Positions 42,731-50,546 of a DNA stretch of 64,000 bases are shown piece after piece. Both the position numbers and the translations under genes were made by a program. How positions within the stretch are numbered: position 1 is the first letter of the stretch; each line of letters begins with the position of its first letter. The DNA comes from JAJYVT01 sp035534455 (lineage in GTDB: Bacteria > Actinomycetota > Acidimicrobiia > Acidimicrobiales > RAAP-2). Location: NCBI GenBank assembly GCA_035534455.1, contig DATLRV010000032.1, forward strand, positions 1-64,000, in the 5' to 3' direction. The notes beneath the pieces are model-generated. The model did not search any database and had not been told where the DNA came from. It saw nothing but the letters and a program-made list of their open reading frames with translations.

Positions 42731-43926
42731 GCGAGGTCACGCCGGCCGAGATGGGCCGACCGGGTGCCGGGGGGTGGTTCGGGGACTTCGGTGGGCGCTT
42801 CGTCCCCGAGTCGCTGGTGCCTGCGTGCATGGAGCTCGAGGCGGCCTTCGACGAGGCCTGGGCGGACCCCGCCTTCCGCGGCGAGCTCGGCGCAATCCTC
42901 CGTGACTACGGGGGGCGACCCACCCCGGTCACCGAGTGCCTGCGGCTCTCCGAGCACCTCGGCGTCCGGGTGCTCTTGAAGCGGGAGGACCTGGTGCACA
43001 CGGGGTCGCACAAGCTCAACAACGTGGTGGGCCAGGCGCTCCTCACCCGACGGATGGGGAAGCGCCGGGTGGTCGCCGAGACCGGGGCGGGCCAGCACGG
43101 GGTCGCCGCGGCGACCGCCGCCGCGCTGTTCGGCCTCGAGTGCACCGTCTACATGGGCGAGCTCGACACCCAGCGCCAGGAGCTCAACGTCTTTCGCATG
43201 GAACTCCTCGGCGCCGAGGTGCGGCCGGTCACCTCGGGGAGCCGCACCCTCAAGGACGCCGTGAACGAGGCGCTGCGCGACTGGGTCGCGACCGTCGACC
43301 ACACCCACTACTGCCTGGGCTCGGTCATGGGCCCGCACCCCTTCCCCTACATGGTCCGCGAGCTCCAGCGGGTGGTCGGCGACGAGGCGCGCGAGCAGTG
43401 TCGGGCGATGCTCGGTGACGCCGATCCCGACGTCGTGGTGGCCTGCGTCGGCGGGGGGTCGAACGCGGCGGGGACCTTCGCCGGCTTCGCCGCGACGGGG
43501 GCGCAGCTCGTCGGGGTCGAAGCCGCCGGCGGCGCGGCGGCGACCGACGGGATTCCCGGGGTCCTGCACGGGATGCGCTCGCTCCTCCTCCAGGACGAGG
43601 CGGGCCAGATCCTCGAGGCCGAGTCGATCTCGGCTGGCCTCGACTACCCGGGCATCGGCCCGGAGCACGCGTCGCTGGCCGCGTGCGGCCGCGCCCGCTA
43701 CGACAAGGCCACCGACCAAGAGGTCCTCGACGCCTTCGCGCTGCTCGCGCGGACCGAGGGCATCCTCCCGGCGCTCGAACCCGCGCACGCGCTGGCATGG
43801 CTCGTCCGGGAGGCGGGGCGCTCGATCCCGTTGGGATCGACGGTGCTCGTCACCCTCTCGGGTCGCGGCGACAAGGACGTCGGGCAGGTGCGCGAGCTCC
43901 TCGCGCGAGGAGACGGCGCACGGTGA
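42727..43926 (+). CDS. trpB: Tryptophan synthase beta chain
   Basis: 399 residues, PLP enzyme joining indole and serine. PLP Lys in HTGSHKLNNVVGQ; TGAGQHGVA, CVGGGSNAAGTF and LDYPGIGPEHA are TrpB1 marks. GTG start. 4-nt overlaps join it to trpF and trpA. Confidence 0.98.
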   Translation: MSEVTPAEMGRPGAGGWFGDFGGRFVPESLVPACMELEAAFDEAWADPAFRGELGAILRDYGGRPTPVTECLRLSEHLGVRVLLKREDLVHTGSHKLNNVVGQALLTRRMGKRRVVAETGAGQHGVAAATAAALFGLECTVYMGELDTQRQELNVFRMELLGAEVRPVTSGSRTLKDAVNEALRDWVATVDHTHYCLGSVMGPHPFPYMVRELQRVVGDEAREQCRAMLGDADPDVVVACVGGGSNAAGTFAGFAATGAQLVGVEAAGGAAATDGIPGVLHGMRSLLLQDEAGQILEAESISAGLDYPGIGPEHASLAACGRARYDKATDQEVLDAFALLARTEGILPALEPAHALAWLVREAGRSIPLGSTVLVTLSGRGDKDVGQVRELLARGDGAR

Positions 43927-44699
43927 TCGCGCTGGAGCCTTGGCTGCGCGCGCGCCGCACCGAGGGTCGCAAGCTCCTCATCCCCTACCTCATGGGCGGG
44001 ATGGGCGACGACTGGGTGGAGTCGCTGCAGGCGGTCGCGGCGGCGGGCGCCGACGCCGTGGAGGTGGGGATCCCCTTCTCGGACCCGATGATCGACGGGC
44101 CGGTCATCCAACGTGCGGGCCTGCACGCGCTCGACCGCGGCGCGACGCCCGCGCGGGTCGTCGACGACGTCGCGGCCGCGGCCCCGGGCGTCCCGATCGC
44201 GGTGATGACCTACTACAACATCGTCTTCCGGGCCGGCCACCGCCGGATGGCCCGGTCCCTCGCCGCGGCGGGCATCGGCGCGGCGATCCTCCCGGACCTG
44301 CCCCTCGAAGTACTCGACCCGTGGGCACGAGAAGCCGACGCCGCCGGGGTCGCGACCGTGCTCCTCGTCGCGCCCTCGACGCCCGAGGACCGGGTCGGCC
44401 GGATCTGCGAGCGTTCGAGGGGCTTCGTCTACGCCGTGGCCCACATGGGGGTGACGGGGGAGCGCGAGACCCTCGGGCACGACACCGAGGACGTGGTCCG
44501 GCGAATCCGCGGCGCCACGGACACGCCCGTGTGCGTGGGCGTCGGGGTGTCGACGGCCGGCCAGGCGCGTGCCGCGTGCGAGGTCGCCGACGGCGTCGTC
44601 GTCGGATCCGCCCTCGTCCGCCGGCTCCTGGAAGGGGGAGGCCCCGAGGCTGCCGCCGACTTCGTCGGCGAGCTCCGGGCCGCGCTCGACGCGGGATGA
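43923..44699 (+). CDS. trpA: Tryptophan synthase alpha chain
   Basis: 258 residues. Cleaves indole-3-glycerol phosphate to indole. Catalytic Glu in VEVGIPFSDPMIDGPVIQ and the second acidic residue nearby (Asp in the same loop); phosphate loop GVGVST and VVGSALV. Last gene of the trp run. Confidence 0.96.
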   Translation: MIALEPWLRARRTEGRKLLIPYLMGGMGDDWVESLQAVAAAGADAVEVGIPFSDPMIDGPVIQRAGLHALDRGATPARVVDDVAAAAPGVPIAVMTYYNIVFRAGHRRMARSLAAAGIGAAILPDLPLEVLDPWAREADAAGVATVLLVAPSTPEDRVGRICERSRGFVYAVAHMGVTGERETLGHDTEDVVRRIRGATDTPVCVGVGVSTAGQARAACEVADGVVVGSALVRRLLEGGGPEAAADFVGELRAALDAG

Positions 44700-44730
44700 C
44701 GTACTGACTGCCGAAGGCCGGGCACCAGTG

Positions 44731-44803
44731 TTGCAATCGGCCGCCGGGCGGGCTTAGATGTCCGCAGGTCGGCCTGCGGGGGGCGGCCACGAACAGGAGG
44801 GGG
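44731..44803 (+). promoter_or_regulatory. Promoter, leader hairpin and ribosome site of the beta-helix gene
   Basis: TTGCAA (44731-44736), 17 nt, TTAGAT (44754-44759). Then a hairpin CCGCAGG-TCGG-CCTGCGG (44762-44779) and a strong AGGAGGGGG site (44795-44803), 6 nt before GTG 44810. Unlike most genes here, this one has a classical leadered layout. Confidence 0.55.
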
Positions 44804-44809
44804 ACCGCC

Positions 44810-46762
44810 GTGAGCCGTTCTCTGTGCGCACGGTTGCGTGCCGGCGCGTTGTGCATCTCGATTGCGGCGCTCGGCGGCGCGGGCGGCGCCTTGCTCGTGA
44901 CCGGCGGTGGGAGCGTGGCCGGCGCGATCGGCAGCACGCGCTACGTGGCCACCACGGGGTCGGACGGGGCCAACACCTGTCTCGTGTCGTCCTCGCCCTG
45001 CAGGACGCTCGGCCGGGCCCTGAGCGTCGCCGCATCCGGGGACACGATCCATGTCTCGGCCGGTACGTACCCTGCCGCGACAGACCCGAGCGGGACCTCG
45101 AACACCGTGCCGTCGGCCTTGACGAGCCTCACCATCGAAGGGGTGAGCGGCAAGCCCTCGACAGTGGTCATCACAGGCAAGGGCGTGATCTACGCGCTGG
45201 CGGTGAACGCCGACGGCACGACCGTCGAGGACCTCACGATCCAGAACTCGGGGAAGGCGGGCTTGCTGGTGTCACCGCCGGCCGGCGCGTCGGCGCCGGC
45301 AAGCGTCACCCACGAGACGATCGCCACAAACGACCTCGTGCACAACGACCGGTGCGGCTGGACACCCGGCGCCGCGAAGGCGACACCGACGGGCTGCAAG
45401 ACAGCCACATTCGTCCCGGACTACGGCGAGGGCATGCACCTCATGAGCGTCGCCACATCCACCATCTCGGGCAACACCATCACCCACAACATCGGCGGGA
45501 TGCTCGTCACCGACGAGATGGGCCCGACCCACAACGACACGATCTCGTCGAACACCTCCTCCACAAACACCGCGAACGGCGGCGACTGCGGGATCACCCT
45601 TGCGGGGCACAACACCTCGGCCGTCCACACGAGCGGCCCGACAATCGGCAAGCCGGACCCGTCCGCCGGGGGCGACTACACACTCACGGTGACGGGCAAC
45701 GTGGCGGACGACAACGGCGCTGCCGGCCTGCTCGACGCGGGTGGCCCGCCGGGGACCGGCGTCTACCACAACACGTTCACGCACAACCGCGCGGACGGCA
45801 ACGTGCTCGCGGGGTTCACCCTGCACAGCCACGCGCCGCTGCAGGACATGAACACAAACGTCGTGGAGACAAACACCTTCGCGAACAACGGCAAGGCGAT
45901 CCCCGGTGACCCCGAGGGGCCGCCGGCCTCTGCCGACCAGATGCAGTCCGCGGGCGTGGAGCTCCTCGGCGCCATCGCACCCGTCACGGGAACGACCGTG
46001 GAGCACAACACGATCTCGACAGAGTTCTACGGCGTCTGGCTCAGCCCGCACGAGCTGCACACGAACGCGATCTCGAGCAACACGATCACGGTCGACGCGG
46101 GCGGGACGGCGGTCTTCTCCGAGCCCGCACCCAACAGCGGCTACGTCGTCGCCGAGGCGAGCGGGGCGATCACCGGATTCGGCACACTGCCGTCGCACGG
46201 CTCGGTGTCGGTCCTCACCCACGCGGTCGGCGTCGCGGAGACGAACGACGGGGGCGGCTACTGGGTCGCCACCTCGAACGGCACCGTCGTCGCGGTGGGC
46301 GACGCATCGGCGCTCGGCACACTGCCGAGCGAGCACGTCAAGGTGGGCGACATCGTCGGCATCGCCGCGGCCCCGACAGGCTACGGCTACTGGCTGGTCG
46401 GCGCCGACGGCGGCGTCTTCACCTTCGGCGCCGCGGCGTTCCACGGCTCCATGGGCGGGCACCCCCTCGCCAAGCCGGTCGTCGCCATCGCGGCCGCGCC
46501 CACAGGCGGCGGCTACTGGCTGGTCGCGGCGGACGGCGGCGTCTTCACGTTCGGCAAGGCCGCCTTCCACGGCTCGATGGGTGGTCACCGGCTGGCGCAG
46601 CCCGTCGTCGGCATGGCGGCCGCGCCCACAGGCGGCGGCTACTGGCTGGTCGCGGCGGACGGCGGCGTGTTCACCTTCGGCTCGGCGAGCTTCCACGGCT
46701 CGCTCCCGGGTCACGGCACGCCGGCGACCGACGTGGTGGGGATCACCACCAACCCCGCGTAG
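44810..46762 (+). CDS. Secreted right-handed beta-helix protein with GYWLVAADGGVFTFG repeats
   Basis: 650 residues. Signal peptide (about 1-40; hydrophobic ISIAALGGAGGALLVTGGG). Residues about 45-450 form a parallel beta-helix of pectate-lyase type: YVATTGSDGANTC and TLGRALSVAASGDTIHVSAGTY at the start, then many NTI/HNT turns. About residues 455-650 carry repeats of roughly 42 residues with GGGYWLVAADGGVFTFG and AAFHGSMGGH, a type I know mainly from Acidimicrobiia surface proteins. Likely extracellular, possibly carbohydrate-binding; no catalytic residues identified. GTG start with a strong ribosome site. Confidence 0.85.
   Translation: MSRSLCARLRAGALCISIAALGGAGGALLVTGGGSVAGAIGSTRYVATTGSDGANTCLVSSSPCRTLGRALSVAASGDTIHVSAGTYPAATDPSGTSNTVPSALTSLTIEGVSGKPSTVVITGKGVIYALAVNADGTTVEDLTIQNSGKAGLLVSPPAGASAPASVTHETIATNDLVHNDRCGWTPGAAKATPTGCKTATFVPDYGEGMHLMSVATSTISGNTITHNIGGMLVTDEMGPTHNDTISSNTSSTNTANGGDCGITLAGHNTSAVHTSGPTIGKPDPSAGGDYTLTVTGNVADDNGAAGLLDAGGPPGTGVYHNTFTHNRADGNVLAGFTLHSHAPLQDMNTNVVETNTFANNGKAIPGDPEGPPASADQMQSAGVELLGAIAPVTGTTVEHNTISTEFYGVWLSPHELHTNAISSNTITVDAGGTAVFSEPAPNSGYVVAEASGAITGFGTLPSHGSVSVLTHAVGVAETNDGGGYWVATSNGTVVAVGDASALGTLPSEHVKVGDIVGIAAAPTGYGYWLVGADGGVFTFGAAAFHGSMGGHPLAKPVVAIAAAPTGGGYWLVAADGGVFTFGKAAFHGSMGGHRLAQPVVGMAAAPTGGGYWLVAADGGVFTFGSASFHGSLPGHGTPATDVVGITTNPA
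46250..46750 (+). repeat. About 126-nt tandem coding repeats
   Basis: Three close and at least one diverged copy encoding the GGYWLVAADGGVFTFG unit at the 3' end of the beta-helix gene. Copies two and three are nearly identical at DNA level. Confidence 0.85.
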
Positions 46763-46805
46763 AGCCGGGCGGCGGGGGGTCTCGCCCGCGGGGCCGGGAC
46801 CCCCC

Positions 46806-46811
46806 TAGGAT
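46806..46811 (+). promoter_or_regulatory. Putative -10 element for the peroxiredoxin gene
   Basis: TAGGAT, 7 nt before GTG 46819; selects this start over ATG 46810. Confidence 0.5.
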
Positions 46812-46818
46812 GGCGCGC

Positions 46819-47283
46819 GTGCTCGCACCCGGGGTCTCCGCACCCGACTTCACACTCCCGGACCAACACGGCACGGACGTCTCGCTGGCCGACCAGCGGG
46901 GCCACTGGGTCGTGCTGTGGTGGTACCCGAAAGCCTCGACGCCGGGCTGAACCATCCAGGGACGGGGCCTGCGTGACAGGTCCGACGACCTCGAAGCCGC
47001 CGGCGCGATCGTGCTCGGCGCCTCCTTCGACACCCCCGAGGAGAACAGGACCTTCGCCGACGCCGAGCACTTCGGCTACCGCCTCCTCTCGGACACGGGC
47101 CGCGACGTCGGCCGTGCCTACGAGGTGGCCCGTGACGCGGCTGACGAGCACGGGGGCTACCCGATGCGGATCGCCTACCTGATCGACCCCGAGGGCACGA
47201 TCCGGCGCGCCTACCAGGTAAGCGACGTGGAGGGGTTCGCGGGCACGGTGGTCGACGACCTCGCGGAGCTGCGTGGCGAATAG
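46819..47283 (+). CDS. PrxQ/Bcp-type peroxiredoxin, putative selenoprotein (TGA read as Sec at 46948-46950)
   Basis: 154 residues if TGA is read as selenocysteine (residue 44). Reduces hydroperoxides. The start MLAPGVSAPDFTLPDQHG and WWYPKASTPG are typical Bcp; the next codon, where the peroxidatic Cys belongs, is TGA, then TIQGRGLRD. The Prx motif PxxxTxx(C/U) and the active-site Arg in YPMRIAYLIDPEG are kept, and the frame runs on to TAG without other damage. A hairpin fitting a bacterial SECIS follows. The protein would contain no Cys, so it would be a one-Sec enzyme needing an external thiol; mycothiol is likely given mshD. The alternative is a nonsense-mutated pseudogene or a sequencing error. 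Confidence 0.75.
46965..46983 (+). promoter_or_regulatory. Putative bacterial SECIS hairpin
   Basis: GGGCCTG-CGTGA-CAGGTCC: 7 bp (one G-U), 5-nt loop with G at its second position. The loop starts 21 nt after the TGA at 46948-46950, within the 16-37 nt range usual for bacterial SECIS. In frame within the gene. Confidence 0.6.
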
Positions 47284-47316
47284 GGGTGCCGGCGAGGCGG
47301 CCCGCTCGGCGCGGCG

Positions 47317-48177
47317 TCACCCGCCGATTCGGAAGTAGTCCTCGGTCGTCCGACGCTCGAAGCCGACCGACGTGTAGAGGCCGAGCGCGTGGTCGTTGTC
47401 GACCTCGACCTCGAGCGTGACCGTCGCCGCCCCGCGCCGTCGCGCCTCGAGGCACACCTCGTAGAGCGCGGCACGGCCGATGCCCTGCCCCCGCAGGTCG
47501 GGGCGGACCGCCAGGCCGTAGACACCGGCGGCGGGTAGCACCTCCAGGCTGAGCCGCAGCGCGCCCACGACCTCTGTGTTGCGCTCGACGACCAGGGGGA
47601 GGTCGTGCGGCCCCGCCGCGCCGGCCGACGCGGCACCCTCGCCGAAGGCGGCCTCGAGGATCTCGACGATCGCCGCGCGGTCCGAGTCGGCCACCTCGCG
47701 GATCGCCAGCTGCTCGGTCGACGGCCGAGGCGGCGGCGGACCGACGGGTTCCCCGGGGAGCTCCATGTGGTGCTCCGCGTGGTGGAAGGTCGCGCCCTCG
47801 GCCTCCGCGAATCGCCGTCCGGCGTCGGTCGCGCGGGGGGTGACCAGGAGGACGCCCGGGTGGCCGCGCAACGAGGTGAGCCCGAGCGCGCGGGCGACGA
47901 GCGCGGTGCCGACGCCACGCCGACGGTGCTCCGGATCCACGGCGCCGGCGAGCTCGGGCTCGGCGCCGAAGGCGTAGATCCCGCAGAAGCCGACGAGGTG
48001 GTCGCCGTCCCACGCCAAGAGATCGTTCACCTCGCCGGGCGGACGCTCCCGGAGCACGCCCCACTCGAGCTTCAGGCGTCCGCCGTCGTGCGCGACGACG
48101 CGGCGCTCGAGCTCCTCGATCGCGCCGAGCTGGTCACCGCTCAGCCCGCGCGCCTCGAGGACCCTCGGAACCTCCAC
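47317..48177 (-). CDS. Tandem GNAT acetyltransferase
   Basis: 286 residues from GTG 48177. Two GNAT domains: the first with AGAVDPEHRRRGVGTALVARAL, the second with LAVRPDLRGQGIGRAALYEVC and the closing VDNDHALGLYTSVGFERR. The layout recalls mycothiol synthase, but the MshD signature (HPEQG, EPWFD) is absent and a true mshD exists at 25494, so the substrate is unknown. It lies 17 nt after fabF on the same strand. Confidence 0.8.
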   Translation of the reverse strand: MEVPRVLEARGLSGDQLGAIEELERRVVAHDGGRLKLEWGVLRERPPGEVNDLLAWDGDHLVGFCGIYAFGAEPELAGAVDPEHRRRGVGTALVARALGLTSLRGHPGVLLVTPRATDAGRRFAEAEGATFHHAEHHMELPGEPVGPPPPRPSTEQLAIREVADSDRAAIVEILEAAFGEGAASAGAAGPHDLPLVVERNTEVVGALRLSLEVLPAAGVYGLAVRPDLRGQGIGRAALYEVCLEARRRGAATVTLEVEVDNDHALGLYTSVGFERRTTEDYFRIGG

Positions 48178-48194
48178 GCCGGCCGCGTCGCCCG

Positions 48195-49397
48195 CTACTC
48201 GGACGGCGGGAGGATCACGAGGCACCCGTTGTGCCCGCCGAACCCGAAGGAGTTGGACAGCACGGGCCCCGGCTGCCACGGGCGCGCCTCGCCGCGGACG
48301 ACGTCGAGGTGGATCTCCGGGTCGAGCTCCTCGCAGCCGTAGGTGGGCGGGATCAGCTTGCGCTCGATCGCGAGCACCGACGCGACGGCCTCGATGGCCC
48401 CGGCGGCACCGAGCCCGTGGCCGGTCACGCCCTTGGTGGAGGTGACCGGAGGTCCGGGCTCGCCGAAGACCTTGGTGATCGCGCGGGCCTCGGCGAGGTC
48501 GTTCAACGGGGTGGAGGTGCCGTGGGCGTTGATGTGCGCGACGTCGCCCGCCGAGAGCTGCGCGTCGGCGAGTGCCTGCTCCATGCAGGCGACCGCGCCC
48601 TCACCTTCGGGCGCGGGGGCGGTGATGTGGTGCGCGTCGGCCGTCGATCCGGAGCCGGCGATCTCCGCGTAGATGTGCGCGCCACGCTCGACGGCATGGT
48701 CCCAAGCCTCGAGGACGAGCGCCGCCGCACCCTCGGAGATGACGAACCCGTCCCTGCGCGCGTCGAAGGGCCGGGACACGCCGATCGTCGACAGCGCGGT
48801 CATGTTGGCAAAGGCGGCAACGGCGACGGGGTGCATCGACGCCTCGGCGCCGCCGCCGATGACCACGTCACAGCGGCCCGATGCCACCAGTCGCGCGGCG
48901 TTGGCGACGGCGTGCGTGCCCGCCGCGCACGCCGTGACGACGGTCTCGGACGGACCACGAAAGCCGTGACGCATCGAGACGTGCGCCGCGCCGGCGTTCG
49001 CCATCATCATCGGGACGAGGAAGGGGGAGACGCGCCGGGCGCCTCGCTCGTTGTAGACGGTGACCTGGGCGGCGAGCGTCTCGAAGCCGCCGACGCCCGT
49101 CGCGAAGAGCACGCCCACCCTCGTCGGGGCCACCCCCAGCTCACCGGCGTCTGCGATCGCCATGTCGGCGGACGCGACGGTGAAGGCGGCGAACGGGTCG
49201 ACGCGGCGTGCCTCCTTCGAATCGAAGTAGTCGGCGACATCGAAGTCGGGGACGCGCCGTTCTCCCGAGATCGACGGGTGGACGAGCCCTTCCCACAGGG
49301 CCTCGACGCCGACGCCGCAGCAGGTGACGGCCCCGATCCCGGTGACGGCGACGCGCCGACCCGGGACGGGCCCGCCGGGCCCGACCCCCAGCAGCAT
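48195..49397 (-). CDS. fabF: 3-oxoacyl-ACP synthase II
   Basis: 400 residues. Condenses malonyl-ACP with acyl-ACP in fatty-acid elongation. Catalytic Cys in VVTACAAGTHAV, His in NAHGTSTPLND and second His in KGVTGHGLGAAG; closing NSFGFGGHNG. ATG 49397 shares one base with the acpP stop (TGATG). Confidence 0.95.
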   Translation of the reverse strand: MLLGVGPGGPVPGRRVAVTGIGAVTCCGVGVEALWEGLVHPSISGERRVPDFDVADYFDSKEARRVDPFAAFTVASADMAIADAGELGVAPTRVGVLFATGVGGFETLAAQVTVYNERGARRVSPFLVPMMMANAGAAHVSMRHGFRGPSETVVTACAAGTHAVANAARLVASGRCDVVIGGGAEASMHPVAVAAFANMTALSTIGVSRPFDARRDGFVISEGAAALVLEAWDHAVERGAHIYAEIAGSGSTADAHHITAPAPEGEGAVACMEQALADAQLSAGDVAHINAHGTSTPLNDLAEARAITKVFGEPGPPVTSTKGVTGHGLGAAGAIEAVASVLAIERKLIPPTYGCEELDPEIHLDVVRGEARPWQPGPVLSNSFGFGGHNGCLVILPPSE

Positions 49398-49636
49398 CAG
49401 AACTTGGAGCTGATCAGCTCGAAGGCCTGCCCCGCGGTCTCGATGTCCTCGAGCTCGCTCTCCTCCACGGTGATGTCGAACGCCTCCTCCAGCGCCATCA
49501 CCAGCTCGACGAGATCGAGGCTGTCGGCATCGAGATCCTCTGCGAACCGGGCGTCCATGGTCACCTTCTCCGCAGGCACCTGCAGCACTTCCACCGCGCA
49601 CTCACGGAACTTCTCGAACGCTGCCTCGTTGTCCAC
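49397..49636 (-). CDS. acpP: Acyl carrier protein
   Basis: 79 residues, highly acidic, four-helix. Phosphopantetheine Ser in DLDADSLDLVELVMALEEAF. Carries the growing acyl chain for FabD/FabG/FabF encoded around it. The GTG start has AAGGAGA 6 nt upstream; a 103-nt gap separates it from fabG. Confidence 0.97.
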   Translation of the reverse strand: MDNEAAFEKFRECAVEVLQVPAEKVTMDARFAEDLDADSLDLVELVMALEEAFDITVEESELEDIETAGQAFELISSKF

Positions 49637-49739
49637 TTCCGTCTCCTTGTCGGGGCTTGTCCGTCGGGGGCTGTCCGTCGGTCCCACTCGGGTCCGCCTC
49701 CCGCCACGGCGGCAGACGAGCCTATCCGCGTGGTGCGGG

Positions 49740-50546
49740 TCAGAGTCCCATCCCGAGCCCGCCGTCGACCGGCAGCACGGCGCCGCTGATGTAGCCCGCC
49801 GCGTCCGAGGCGAGGAAGCCGACCGCGGCCGCCACGTCCTCTGGGCTCCCGGCACGTCCCAGGGGCACCATGCCGACGAGCTCACCGACCCTGGCCTCCC
49901 CGAGCGCCCCGGTCATGTCGGTCTCCACCACGCCCGGCGCGACCACGTTGACCGTGATCTGCCGGCTGGCCACCTCCCGGGCGAGGGCGCGGGCCATGCC
50001 TACGAGCCCGGCCTTGGACGCCGCGTAGTTCGCCTGGCCGGGGAGGCCGACGAACGCGCCGACCGACGAGACGAAGACGAGGCGGCCGTGGTGGAGCCTG
50101 AGCATCTTGGCGACGGCGCGCTTTGCGACCCGGAAGGCGCCCGTGAGGTTGGTCTCGATCACCTCGTGCCACGCGTCCTCGGTCATGCGCAGCACGAGCG
50201 TGTCCCTGGTGATGCCGGCGTTGGCCACGAGGACCTCGACCGGCCCCCATCGGGCCTCGACCGCGGCGAAGGCCGCGTCGACCTGCGCCGGGTCGGTCAC
50301 GTCGCACGAGAGCGCCATGAAGCGGTCCTCCCCGGCGCCGTCAGGGGGCTCGAGCCCGTCGGCCGACCCGCGCGTCGTCGCCGCCACCCGGTCGCCGTTG
50401 GCCACGAACCAGGCCGCGCACGCCGCCCCGATGCCCCTCGAGCCGCCGGTCACGAGGACGACGCGCCCGGCACCCGCCGGCGCGCCACCTCGGTCCGCTG
50501 TTGCTCGGCGTGTCGTCGCCGTCCCGGCCGCAGCCTCCGCGGTCAC
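49740..50546 (-). CDS. fabG: 3-oxoacyl-ACP reductase (SDR)
   Basis: 268 residues. NADPH-dependent reduction of 3-oxoacyl-ACP. Rossmann TGGSRGIGAA, NAG in VANAGITRD, catalytic Ser in VFVSSVGAFVG, Tyr and Lys in YAASKAG. About 25 low-complexity N-terminal residues precede the core. GTG 50546 overlaps the fabD stop by 4 nt. Confidence 0.93.
   Translation of the reverse strand: MTAEAAAGTATTRRATADRGGAPAGAGRVVLVTGGSRGIGAACAAWFVANGDRVAATTRGSADGLEPPDGAGEDRFMALSCDVTDPAQVDAAFAAVEARWGPVEVLVANAGITRDTLVLRMTEDAWHEVIETNLTGAFRVAKRAVAKMLRLHHGRLVFVSSVGAFVGLPGQANYAASKAGLVGMARALAREVASRQITVNVVAPGVVETDMTGALGEARVGELVGMVPLGRAGSPEDVAAAVGFLASDAAGYISGAVLPVDGGLGMGL

Noticed and set aside
46810..46950. Short truncated peroxiredoxin pseudogene ending at TGA
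   Set aside because: The frame continues cleanly after the TGA with all other active-site residues, so recoding is the better reading, although not proven.
47317..48177. Second mycothiol synthase
   Set aside because: Two GNAT domains but no HPEQG or EPWFD signature; mshD is at 25494.
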